Assembly (NCBI GenBank): GCA_030549775.1
Contig: CM060171.1
Coordinates: forward strand, 138,664,859-138,728,858
Length of the DNA: 64,000 nt
Source: Tamarix chinensis
Lineage: Eukaryota > Streptophyta > Magnoliopsida > Caryophyllales > Tamaricaceae
Direction: 5' to 3'
Every line of letters starts with the position of its first letter. Positions within the stretch are counted from its first letter, which is position 1. Positions 1 through 12,300 of the stretch are shown piece after piece. A program made the translations under genes and the position numbers. The notes below the pieces were generated by a model that was given only the letters and a program-made list of their open reading frames with translations, searched no databases and was not told the DNA's origin.

Positions 1-70
1 TAATAATAATAATAGTAATAGTAGTAGTAATAATAATAGTAGTAGTAGTAGTAGTAGTATTAGTAGCTAT
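1..70. repeat. TAA/TAG microsatellite
   Basis: The window opens in an imperfect trinucleotide tract of TAA and TAG units. Similar trinucleotide tracts recur across the whole window. No coding signal is present between here and the palindromic element that starts near 311. Confidence 0.85.
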
Positions 71-310
71 TATTACTATATAATCTGATCTAATTGGTTG
101 TAGTTTGATGCGAAAATAAAGTGAGAAGAACATAGTTACTATTTTAGTTTTTTTTTTGTATGAGTTGAATAACATATTTTGTTTTACAATTTCATTAATA
201 ATATACTTTATTGTTATTTATGGAATAATTTATATGAAGTAAAATGTTGCCGTTGTGGATCAAATTTGACATTAGTTTGTGTCAAGTTCATGTTTGAGTC
301 CGGATTCTTA

Positions 311-3052
311 TAGAGGTGGTAAATGAGTTATACATGTTGGGTTTGGGTTAGATAATTCTAAGTTAGGTTAAAATTGGGTTTGATACGCAATTGGGTTGAG
401 TTAGGTCCATTTTGGGTTTGGATTCTATTCGAGTTGAGCTTGGGTTTGGTTGGGTCAATGTCAGGTCATGTGAATATCGGCTTTGGTTTGATTATGGTCT
501 ACAAACTTCAGATCAGATTGGTTTTGGGTCGGATTTGGTTCGGTTCTAAAGATTCCAAGTCGAATAAGGTGAATTTAGTTTAGAAATCAGAGCGATATTG
601 ATTGTCATTAATTTATTATAACGAATTAGTTAAAACTCTTATGATTTATTATTATTATTATGCTCATTATAATAGTCATTATCATAATATATGTAATAAT
701 AGTAATAAATTATTACCATAATATATGTAATAATAATATCAAATTATTATTATTATTATTGTTATTGTTATTATTATAAATATAGTTATAACTATTATCA
801 TAAATATTAATATAATTTGTTGTTATTATTGCTATGATATTTATAATTATCATATTAATTAGTGTTATTATTATATTTAATGATAATAAGAATAATTAAT
901 ATTGTTATTATTATCATTATCAAGATTATAAATTTTATTATTGTAATAATTATAATAACTATAATCTTTATGTTTACAATAATAAGAACAACAATATTAG
1001 CAATTACTATGATTCAATCTAATCTAATTATATGAAAATAAAGAGAGAAGAACAAATACTCACTCTTTTAGTTTTGTTTGTTATATGGGTTGAGTATCAT
1101 ATTTTTTTTTTTATGAATTTTTTTATTAATAAAATAGTTTATTTTTGTTTATGTACCAATTTATATGAAGTAAAATGTTATTTTTGTTGGTCAAATTTGA
1201 CTTTAGTATAAGTCAAGTTTGGGTTTATGTCAAGATATAGTCGGGTTCTTTGGGGTGAGATTATTTTTGGTTGGGTCAGTTCAAGTGCAGGTCATTATCG
1301 GATTTATATCCAAGTATGAGTCTGGTTCTGGTGCTTTTTGGATTGGGTCATTTTGGGTGTGGGTCATTATCAGATTTAGTAACTTCGGGCCAAATTTGAG
1401 GTAAGTTGTAATTGTCTTAGATTTCGGCTTAAGATCAGGTTTTTTTTGGTTCAAAATCAAGTTAGATTCGGGTCATTTAGGTTAGGTTAGGTTTGCATGT
1501 TTATTCTTATTGGTTGGGTTATTTTGGGTTGTGAAAGTTCAGGTGCGGTTTATTATTGGATTTATGTCCGACTTCTTATGGGTTGGGTCATTTTGGGTTT
1601 GATCCATTCATATACGGGTCATTATCTAATTTATATTCAGGTATGGGTTAGATTCTAGCTTGGGTCATTTTGGATTGAGTTAGTTTAGGGTACGGTCATC
1701 CTCGGGTTTATATCCGAGTATTGGTAGTGTTCAGGTCGAGATCTTTTTGAGTTAGGTAATTTTGGGTTAAGTTATTTTGGATGTGGGTTATTATTGTGTT
1801 AGCTAACTTTGGATTGGTTTAGGTTGATATTGGATTTGAATTTTTAGGTCAAGATTAGGTTTTGGGTTATTGTTAACTTTGCTTGGTCTACTTATACGTA
1901 GAATTGATAAAATTAACCTGACCTGAACCCAATTTTGAACGAAAAATATAACACAATATCAACCCAAGCTTGAAACAAACTTAAAACCTAACCCGAAGTC
2001 AGCTAATCCAATAATGACCTGCACCAAAACTGACCCAGCTTAAAATAACTTGATCCAAAAGAACTCTACCTGATTCTAACTCATATCCAAATACAAATTT
2101 GATAGTAACCTGCACTCAAGCCGACCCAAAATGACTTGCTCCAAATAATTCGACTTGAGCTTAGCCTATACTTGAATATAAATCCAAACTTGAACTAAAG
2201 TCAAATTTAATCCACAAAGGACACACTTACTTTATGTAAATTGTTACATAAACATCAATGAATTGACTTATTACTAAAATTTTGTGTAAAAATATATAAT
2301 ACTCAACTCATACGACAACAAATAAAATTAAAATAGTAATATTTCATCCTCCTAACTTTATTATTATTGTAATTGCTATTATTATTATTATAAACATAAA
2401 AATTTGGGTATATTATTATAATGAAAGTAATAAAATTTACATTTTTAAACTTAATAATAACAACAATAATTATTATTAGTAATTATAATAATACCAATAA
2501 ATAATAGTAATTATAATAATAATTATTACATATCTTATAGTTATTATAATAGCTATAAGAATAATTATAATTTATAATAATAGTTATAATTATATTTATA
2601 ATAATAATTTGCGATTATTATTTCATATATTATGATAAGAATTATTATAGTAACAATAATAATAAATCATACATCTAACTTTTTTGTTATAATAAATTAA
2701 TTACAATCATTGTTAATAGAAATTCTAAATCAAATTCATCCAACTAGAACCTGATTCGATTTGGAGTTCGTAGATCTAAATCAAATGTGACCCAAAGCTC
2801 ATCTAATATGAGAATCCGAATCAAACTCTAACCTAAAGAAACTTGATAAGCGAGGTCCCTACCTAACCTGATATTCAGTTGACCCAGCATTGACCATCCC
2901 TAACCCGGAATCGACCTAAATCATCAAAATCCAAACCGAACCCAATGTTGAAATAGACCCGACCTGACCCTCTTACATATCAAACTCGATTTTAACTCGA
3001 ACCAAAGTAACCTAGCCCAAAGCCAACTCTTATGACCAGTTTGTGACCTCTA
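311..3052. mobile_element. Giant imperfect palindrome (foldback/hAT-like inverted-repeat element)
   Basis: The left part (about 311-1890) is full of GGGTTGGGTCATTTTGGG-type phrases. The right part (about 1915-3052) carries their reverse complement in mirrored order. Matching landmarks include GTCAAATTTGACTTTAG near 1192 against its complement near 2190, the phrase around 505-620 against 2700-2790, and ATT-rich stretches 640-1010 against 2340-2690. The outermost ends read TAGAGGTGGTAAA on the left and, as reverse complement, TAGAGGTCACAAA on the right. Such ends resemble plant hAT-type MITE termini. No clear 8-bp target duplication is visible; CTTA occurs on both sides. The left arm is longer, so the arms differ by indels. 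It has no transposase ORF. It lies directly upstream of the first visible PKP3 exon, probably in an intron. Confidence 0.75.
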
Positions 3053-3275
3053 CTTACCCGTGGCCATTATGTAAGCTGTTACCTCATTACCCTAGTAATA
3101 ATAGGTTGGCAATACATGTGTATATTTGGAAATAGTACTCTTAGAATTGTGACTACTCCCCATGACTAGCTGTCTCGAGTTGTACTTCACATATTAATAG
3201 CTGCGATCTTACTATGCTAGTCATGATTCAATTCCTTGCTCTTCATATCATATCTTTTTCCTTCAACTGTTTCAG

Positions 3276-6200
3276 GTGGAATGATGTCATTTGCTGTGAA
3301 ATCCAAAACAAAAGACACTGTGAAGTGCCAAGTTGTTGATGGTGGTGAGCTCAGATCTAGGCGCCACTTAAATGTGCGTGGGAAAAGCGCGACTCTGCCA
3401 TCTATTACTGGTTGGTTTTTATTTTGTTATTCTGACTCTCTGGGGGACATTTTTTTTCCTTTTGTTTTATTTTACTCAGTTCAATTGTCTATTCCCCATT
3501 AAGTAAACCTCAAAAAAAAAAAAATATCATATCTACTGGTGATATCTTGGCTGCAGACAAGGACTGGGAGGATATCAAGTTTGGAGTAGACAACAGTGTT
3601 GATTTCTATGCTGTTTCTTTTGTGAAGGAGGCTGCAGTTGTCCATGAATTGAAAAGTTATCTCAAGAGTACAGTTGCTCAATTGTCTTTTCAACTTGATG
3701 CAACTTATTTTTGGGGCTTGAATCTGTTACTAAATTAACTTATGACTTGCAGGCTGCAATGCGGACATCCATGTTATAGTGAAAATTGAAAGTGCAGATT
3801 CTATACCGAATCTTCAGTCCATAATTTCTGCATCAGATGGGGTTAGTAAAATCTCTAGTTGATTGTAAATGTCTCTTACAAAGATCTCCACATTATATAC
3901 CCACAACCATTGACCCTTGAAAGCATATAAAATGTTTAAGCAATTTGCTGCACAAACTCTCTAGTTTGTTGTGCATGAAAGATGAGCCTTTGCATATTTG
4001 AATCAGTTCTTTTTCTGTGAATCCTTGTCTGTTGGCTGGGTAGGCAAGGTGGAAACTTAGCACTCTATGCAGCGGAAAACTTGTGTAAAAAGAAAGATAT
4101 TTTGTGAGACAGAAATATTTTCATAGTCAATGCCTATGTTGCCAGGGAAGATATGGGGGTGGCTAAGAAAGAAAACAGGAGATAACAATAAAATTGAAAG
4201 AAAGCCCGAATGAGATTGTTTCTAGCAAAAAGTGATCATGAATCAGTTCATATGTATTAACTGTTGTTCTTGTCTGTTACATTCTCAAGATTGCCGCCAA
4301 TGTTTTTACTGAAACAATTGTTGCTCTTTGCTGTCATTCCTTTTGTAGGGTAAGTACTTCTGTTGTATGATGCTGTAAAAGGAAGGAGATGGCAGTTGTA
4401 GATAATTGGAGTGCATCCAGTAGAAATAGTATTTAGTTCGACTTTGTTTATTGTTCAGTAATTTTTTTCCTTATTATATTAAAAGGTTATTTTGAAACAT
4501 CCTGATGTGTTGGTTCATATTAAATAGTATCAACACATAATAAAGTCCTCCCCTCCTCTCTTAGTTCATTCTACTCTCAGTGGGTTGTCAGACGTTGATC
4601 TGGCTGTTTACATTAATTCCATGTTCTAATAGTATGCTGAACTGAATTGCATGTGCAATCACGAATTGCTCTTGGCATCAATCATGTTGAGTCATTGTTG
4701 ACATTGTAAGCAACCCATTTGATATCCACAATTACTGCTAATATATGCCATATTTTGCCTTTCAAAGGAGACTAAAATCTTTTTGGTAAGAAGTTATAGC
4801 CAACCCCTGTAGCATACCTGTATGTATAGATCTACTGAAAGGGTCATCTGCAGATCTTTTCGTAATAGGGACTCACAATCATTACTGATTTTCCAAAGCT
4901 TAAAACCTGTGCTATTGTCCATTCTTGACCCTGTGAGCTTAAAATCTTTGAAATTATGCTGCATAGAGGCATATTCCTTTTTGGTTTCATCCCAATCAGA
5001 AAATCTGTCCTCAATGGTGCCTCAAGCTCAAGCTGTCTTTCTGTTGCTGAACCATAGACTATATGATTTCGCATTTGTATGCTATGACATATCTGGTTAC
5101 CATTGAAAATTTGGTTCTGTAAAGTTGAATCAATCCAGCCTATGCAAAATTTCCTCTGTTTTATAAATTCAGATGTTTGACTGCATCCACATGAGGATTT
5201 TTGGTTGTATTAAAATTGACTTTGACAGGCAATGGTGGCCCGTGGGGATCTTGGAGCTGAGCTTCCTATTGAAGAAGTCCCTCTACTGCAGGTAATTGTG
5301 GTGTCAAACAGCTATTGCTTTCCTATATTATATTTCTTTATCAAGGATGATGAAGTGGGACTGGGATTATAAGTTTTAGTGGACACACGAGAAGCAACAT
5401 GCAGCTTCAAGAAATAAAGATGATCAATTATACTGCTTTTAGTTGTTCTTCGTTCATCCTCCATAAGGAGAAGTCTGTTACGTTATTCTTGTGTTTGGGT
5501 TTTGAACCATGTTCCAAACTGCACGGAGACTTTTCTTGAAGGTGTCGCAAGATCCAAAAGCGTATGACTGGCTAAAAGCTTTTCTGAAATCAATCATCTA
5601 ACATCTTCATCGAAGTTTGTGATACTCTAGTTGCCTGACTAATGATATGTTCTAATGATTCCTCTCTCATCTTTCCAATGTGGAAGCGCTTTGGGTTATT
5701 CTTGTAGTAGCTGTGTGAACCACCTGAACTGAATACACTGTTCACAGGAGGAGATCATTAGGAGGTGTCACAGCATGAAGAAACCTGTGATTGTTGCCAC
5801 TAATATGCTTGAAAGCATGATTGGTCATCCAACACCTACAAGAGCTGAAGTGTCTGATATTGCGATTGCAGTTCGTGAAGGTTCTGATGCCATTATGCTT
5901 TCTGGAGAGACTGCTCATGGGAAGTAAGTTGAATTGGCTCTACATCTCTGCTAAGACATGCATAACTTTAGTGTTCACTGGTTTTCATTGTATCCGTTTT
6001 ATTCTTTTGAATGTAATCTTAAACATATGGCCTCGTGTTGGATGGCTTAAGGTATCCATTGAAGGCTGTTCAAGTCATGCATACTGTTGCATTGAGGACG
6101 GAGTTGAGTTTGAAACCATCAAATATGAGTCCTCCAGTACATTCAAGTGTATATAAGGTAAATAGTGGATGAAAATAAGTGCCTTTTTCAAATACTGTTA

Positions 6201-7867
6201 TTTGAAGTTACGTGAAAATTTTCTGATAGTAAAATGTGGTTTCCAGCAAGCATATTACTTTGAATAACCAGTAATCTCGGTACTGCAAATTCTTTTAACC
6301 TCTTGCAGAGCCATATGGGTGTGATGTTTGCTTTTCATGCCACAACCATGGCTAACACTCTTGCTACTCCCATCATTGTCTTCACAAGAACAGGATCTAT
6401 GGCTGTACTTCTGAGTCATTTTCGGCCATATGCTGCAATCTTTGCCTTCACAAATGAGTAAGAGCCAATTACTACATATAATGTTAATGATATACTCCCT
6501 TTTTCCTATAGATGGTGTTGCAGACTTTTCTGAGTGCAATATGGTCAATTGTTTCTTATGAAGCATGGAAAATTGGATAATCTGAACTGAACCCAAATAC
6601 TAGACATGAAAAGTTCATCTTTTTTTTTTTTTTTTTAAATATTAAATTTGCTATACAAAGTAATGTTGGTTCTGATATTTTCAAAAATGGGTCATGATTG
6701 CTGAAATGAAGTAATAATATGTGAATAATGTCGTACCAAATGGTGCCTTAAGAATAATTATTAGTCAAAATGCATATTTCGGACAACACAAAGTCAACTA
6801 GGAGTATCTGTGGATGTAGGGATTTAAAATATTGTTGCTTTTTCTCCATTTTACATACACTGTAATGAATTTAGATGCGTAGGTGCTAGAATAGTGTCGA
6901 TTTCAACCGCCCTGTACTGGTAGTTACATTGTTGTCTTCCATGCAGACTCTGCGAATAGCAAGTTCACATCATTTATGTGGTAAATGCAGTTTGTAGCAG
7001 CTTATGAACCTACTTTTAACTGCCATGTGTGACTTGAACTGAAATGAATTATTGTCCAGAATGCTGATAGCCTAGAATATAGCAGTGAAGTTGATGTAAT
7101 GGAATATGATGGGCTAGAATTGTTGTAAGTATTTTGGTGTTATTAAGAACGAGAGTTTCAACAAAAAAGAAAAGAATTAATAAGATATCGTGTATTTTTT
7201 TATTAGATAATTTTATTTGTATGGTTAGAGAGAAAGCCAAGGAATTTCCTGAGAAAAATGGAAAAAAGAAGAAGAAATTTTGGGGATGAGTGGAGAAAGG
7301 GGATAGAGAGAAATTTGAGGACTAAATTAGGCATCACCAAAAGTTCCAGGGCTTCAGCTTTGGGATCCTACCAAAGTTAAGCTTTCACTTAGTTAATAGT
7401 GGATGTTTGACTACTTTGTTATTTTTTCAGAAGCTTATCAAATCATTAGGAGTTGCAGAGAATAATCTTATCCATGTTCTTTCAGATCCGTTTGCATTCG
7501 CATGTTGAATAGTGTTGTGAAAGTATTTCCCTAATCCAAATATGTTACTCATCAGACATAGAGTCAAGCAAAGGCTGGTTCTTTATCATGGAGTCAGGCC
7601 TATATTTATGGAATTTTCAGATGATGCAGAGGAGACATTTTCTCGGGCTCTCAAGCTATTATTGGTAAATTCTCTTTTTCCTGATCGTATTGCACCTCTC
7701 TTTTCTAGTTATTATGTGATGCTAAACACTGCTATCACTTTATTTGTGTTAAGAGTAAGAAGCTGTTGAAAGAAGGGGAGCATGTGACTCTTGTTCAAAG
7801 TGGAGCACAACCTATATGGCGTCAAGAATCCACTCACCACATCCAAGTCCGCAAGGTCCAAGGCTAG
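3276..7867 (+). CDS. PKP3: Plastidial pyruvate kinase, PKP3/PKP-beta2 type (3' part, nine exons)
   Basis: Pyruvate kinase converts phosphoenolpyruvate and ADP to pyruvate and ATP. The plastid isoforms feed fatty-acid synthesis. Nine exons join in frame: 3276-3410, 3557-3667, 3753-3841, 5229-5291, 5748-5923, 6052-6157, 6309-6457, 7556-7664 and 7754-7867, with GT-AG introns, giving 349 visible residues and a TAG stop. The active-site signature [11 protein letters not shown] is at visible residues 89-98 (catalytic Lys and Mg-binding Glu). It is followed by [10 protein letters not shown] (113-122), ATNMLESM (149-156), [10 protein letters not shown] and SGETAHG. The C-terminus ends in the QPIWR and HIQVRKV segments typical of the PKP3 branch. 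No stop or frameshift interrupts the exons. The transit peptide and roughly the first 40% of the protein are missing because the window begins downstream of them. The last acceptor (AG at 7752-7753) was chosen because it keeps the family's spacing. The cytosolic isoforms fit less well. Confidence 0.93.
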
Positions 7868-9376
7868 GTCATGTATTTTGGGAGTTTTTTAATTACATCA
7901 TAAATTGATATCTTATTAATTGGATATTAAAGGCTCTTTTCTCTTTTTGTATAGACATTATATTTATCATGATTTTCTCCATTTGAAATGCATAGGTTTA
8001 AGTCAATAGAAAAATTCTACGGTGATTCTTTTGTTTCTGCTCATGTTTTTGTTAGATTTCTTGTATTTATGTGTAGGAAGGTACTAACTTTTTCTAATGT
8101 GCATGGAATTTGTTGTTTCTTCATTAATAATAATAAATAAAAATTACTCTCCATTTCAATGATTACGAGTATGGAAGTGTGGGGAATATAAAGTGACTGC
8201 AAGAGGGGGTGAATAGAGGTAATGATTTTGTGGCATTGGTCCTGTTCCGTTTATTTTGTTTTTGTCTAATGCGCCAATCTGCTCCGGAAAATTATTGACT
8301 CGGCTTACTGCTAACTGGCCTATCCAAGGACTTGTTTCTAGAAAATGAATGGATTTTGGGAAATGCTTCTAGAAGCAGTAGCGTATCATCCCTCACAGGT
8401 CTTGCTTTTCTGTCTGGCCAGGATCTGAAGATTGATCTTTCTTTTTTCTTATTTTTTGTATGACCGAGATATGAAGATCTCTCAGGTGGCATGCAGATGT
8501 GGGTTTTTGCTGCAGAAAAGTAGAAGATTGGATCTTTCATGGATACCATTTTTCAAGTGTTTCTTTTGGTAGGGTTCTTGTATGGAGAACCTAACAAAAT
8601 GGGCCAACTTTATTAAATAGGTTTTTCTCTGACATGGCAGCCATGAAGAGTCCTTATACTACGTTGATTTATTTTGGAAATCAATATTGTGGCCAGAGGG
8701 CTCGTATGGCGCTTTTGGTGATTTCTTACCCTTTCTTAATATTAAGGGGATCATCTCCTTTTTGTGTCCCTCGGAAAATCCTTACTCCTTCGCTCCCTTC
8801 ATTAGATAGCTAGAAACGTCTTGTAATCCTTGCTCTTTAGCGTACACCCTTTATGGAGTCGGGGTATGGCCCTCTTTTGTTCTTTAATAGGAGAAAAAAA
8901 AAGAGGGAAAAAAACAATCTTAGCCGTCAGGAAGAGGCCAGAAAGGGGGAGAATAGATACAAGAGAACACAAACAGTTAATGATTATGCCAATGCTTAAT
9001 GAAACACTAAGATATGTTGCGCCAAAAAATTCTGTAGGCATTAATGGCCAACAACCCATAGAAAGTGAGGCACTCATTAGCATTCTCATCTATGAATCCT
9101 TTCCTGTCTCCAGAAATACCAATAAGTGAGTGCCAGAGTATCTGCGTGGACTTGATAAAAATGGTTTCATCTTCATGGACATGATCCTGCTGAAGCCTCT
9201 AACCAGAAAAACGATAAATAAGGAAATGAATGTACGGTTGGGTGGCTGAGATTATGTCCTTCACAAGCCTGACCTCCCCTAAAAGAGGCTGTAAATATGC
9301 TAACAAAATAAACGTGATTCTTTCCCTTGCTAGGAACTCTAGTTGCACGTCTTGAGAACGGGCACAATTTTGTCCG
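7868..9376. other. Convergent intergenic region between PKP3 and NPF7.3-like gene
   Basis: The two genes end toward each other, so this stretch should hold both 3' UTRs. The part near 7868-8150 is AT-rich with ATTAATAATAATAAATAAA-like polyadenylation context and is plausibly the kinase 3' UTR. The block about 8640-9130 looks less AT-rich than its surroundings and contains short open frames on both strands that I do not recognise. I see no conserved protein domain in it. Confidence 0.5.
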
Positions 9377-12300
9377 TCATTGGGCGCAACATTTGTCATT
9401 ATGATAATCACATTTTCCTTGTACCTTGATACACTTGTACCACTTTGCACATGCAATGTAGATAAGGAAGTCTATTGATGTCAGAAGTGCTAAAAGAAAG
9501 TAAAACCTGTCTAAGTGGCCCTTGTTCAGGTTTCCGGGGATCCATCCTGGCATATTGTCTTTTGTTGATATCTTCATTAATATTGACACAAGCAAGCTAC
9601 TAACGTAGTTGCCTAATGAGATTGATGTCATGCAGAGCGCACTCCCAAAGCTCTTAAGTCCATCTGGTGTTTGAGCATTAAAGAATTCAAGTTGCCCCAC
9701 ATACATGAAAACTTCAGAAGCTCCTATTAATACATACTGGGGAGTTTGCCAAAAAATGCTTAAGTTGCTTGTGCCTGTAGCTGGGCAATGTTGGCAATCT
9801 TTTGGGGCATATTTAAGTCTGTAGCACTCTACAATCCCAGCTGAAATCATTGCCATTACTGCAATAATTAGGCCAATTCCCATTCTCTGTAGCTCATTGA
9901 GTCCTTTACTGCTTTTCCTCATTCTGCCAATAATTGGGTCAAGAACTCGTTGGGAAATGAAAATAAAAGCTGCCACGCTAAGAATATCAAAGCTGGACAT
10001 GCTTGCAGGAGGGATTCGGAAGTCTGAAATTGTAGTTTTCATTGCAGCACCTTGCTCAACAAAGAGTGATGCCATCTGAGTAAACACCACCGAATAGATT
10101 ATGGTGCACAACCATATTGGGATTAGTCTTAAAACACATTTTACTTCTTCCACTTGTGTAATTGGACAAAGACGCCATAGATTGTGATGATTCAGTTCAT
10201 CATTGATGAAGTCCCCTGATGTAACATGTGCTGCTTTATCTAAAAATCTGCAAGGTTAGATGAAATAGAGATAGCACTGACTTAAAATGGCTTTGTTGCT
10301 GTCCCTCTATCTTGTACTTTTGACTAGTTTCTTTTCTGGTGAATAGGTGAAAAATTGTGTGAGCCTCTAGAACTTTGTTTTCTTTGCTGCAAGGATATCC
10401 CACTTAAGAATAGAAAACATTTTTTTGGTAGAATAATTTCTATGCTTCTAGGATGGTAAGTAGAAAATTATCATTTGTCTGACATTAGACATGTATATCT
10501 TATCCTTTCTGCTTAAAATGCATGGTGTAGTCAGGTGGTCAAACCAAATGAATTAGGATGGTATGGTGGCAATTACTTACTTGAATTCATTGGTGTGGAG
10601 TATCTTTCTGCCTACTGTTGTGGAGTACTCTTTGCCGTCCACTTCATATAGGTCCTTTCCTTCTGGTGATGTTTGGACCCCACACTTCTTCATTGCAGCA
10701 ACAAAGACTTGGCAAAACCTCGAGAGTGGGTTGCCTCCTGGCTTAAAGCGTCTGTATCTTGGTGCCCCAGTGAGGAATAAGATGAGTGCTGCAAATGCAG
10801 ATGCTGTCGATGCCCAAAATCCTAATGTCCATTTGCCTTCATTTTCAAAATAGTCGAGTATGGTGTTCGAGAAGAGTGAACCCAGGTTCAAAGCTAGGTA
10901 GAAGTAGCTGAAAAAGGACACCTTGGAGTCTGCCTCGTTTGGGTGCTCTTCATCAAACTGGTCAGCCCCAAATGTGGCAATATTAGGCTGATATCCACCA
11001 TTTCCCAGGGCCACAAGGTAGATAGAGAGATAAAATAGCCCTATCACCATGCTTGAGTGAGGTCCACATGGACTCCCTGCATCTCCACAGCCCTTCGGTT
11101 TCGACAAGAAAAGATACGTTGATAATGATAGTGCTGCCAAGCCCTGTCATTCGGAGTGACATATATATGAGGTTTAGAGAACACATGACAAATAGGGAAG
11201 CATTAGTTTGTTGTATTTGATGTGTAGTAGGTATGCCTGCTTCAGAATCGATGTCAAATGTGTAAAGATTGCTTTGATCCATGGTGTCACTAGGATGCAG
11301 GTAGATTGTGGGAGCTGTAAGCCGTGCATTATTTAGGGGTAAATGTGTAGTCTTGAGGTCTTGTGTATTAATCTTTATTAAGATATTTAGTTGCGCTATA
11401 TTATGACTACGTTGATAATTTTGATTCCTAGAAGTATTAAATTAATATGAATATTATTGAAGATAGTGAGTGATGTTTGTTTGTCTTACCATGACGAATA
11501 TGACTTGAAAGATGGCACATGTTTTGTATCTTCCCCAGTAGGAATCGCTAAGGAAAGCACCGACTAAGGAAAAGATATAGACAGTTCCAGTCCACTTGCT
11601 GACACTGTTTGCTGCATCTGCATTGTTCTGGCCCAGGACCCTAGTTAAGAACAACACCAAATTTACTCCAACTCCAAAAAATGCCAGTGTCGCTAGGCCT
11701 TGATTTACTGGTGAACACATGAAACAGGGAAACGGAATTAGAAATGCTACTCAGAATTACAAGATTATTAAAAGTAATGTGATTCATAAAGTTAGCTCAA
11801 AACTTCGTTTTCTATGGGTGCACTGAATCTCCATCCGTGTGGGTTGTTGTACAGCTTCGAGGGTCAGGACATAGAGTGCAGTTAGCTTTTGGTAATTTTC
11901 CCGATAATAATGCTTTCTTCAATGTATATTACTCCCTTTTGTGTTTTCATGCGAGCACATAAGAATAGACTCGGTATTTACTGATCATTTCTGAAAGACT
12001 TGAGGTCACCATCATGCTCAGAGTTGTATGTGCAATTAATTAGTTTGTGCTTCTACATTTTAGTATTCATCCAGTGGGACGAGGATTAATTTGGACCATT
12101 CAGGACCTCAGACTGCTTCAAAACGAAGTTGGTGTCTTTTATTATCCTAACGTGGATACATTTATATTCAGATGTAGTTGCACAGGGGTGTTATGAGCTG
12201 CAGGGGTGATATGTGTGTATGTATTGATGATCTTGCAATGAGAGTGCAGAACTAGGTTTGCGGTTTCTGCACCTTGTGCTTGCCAATAGCGGGTGACTCA

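Larger units (their letters stand above)
1..3275 (+). other. PKP3: Upstream/intronic region with no visible PKP3 exon
   Basis: The first visible kinase exon begins in the middle of the protein, after a good acceptor (pyrimidine tract ending TTTCAG at 3275). I looked for the missing N-terminal segments of plastidial pyruvate kinase (the TKIVCT-like start of the barrel and the NMSHG-like segment) in 1-3275 and saw none. The stretch is repeat DNA dominated by the palindromic element. The simplest reading is that it is part of a long intron whose upstream exon lies outside the window. Confidence 0.55.

Noticed and set aside
4822..5106. Open frames on both strands in the 1.4-kb PKP3 intron
   Set aside because: They lie between two well-defined exons (3753-3841 and 5229-5291), have no family resemblance and would disrupt the kinase reading frame.
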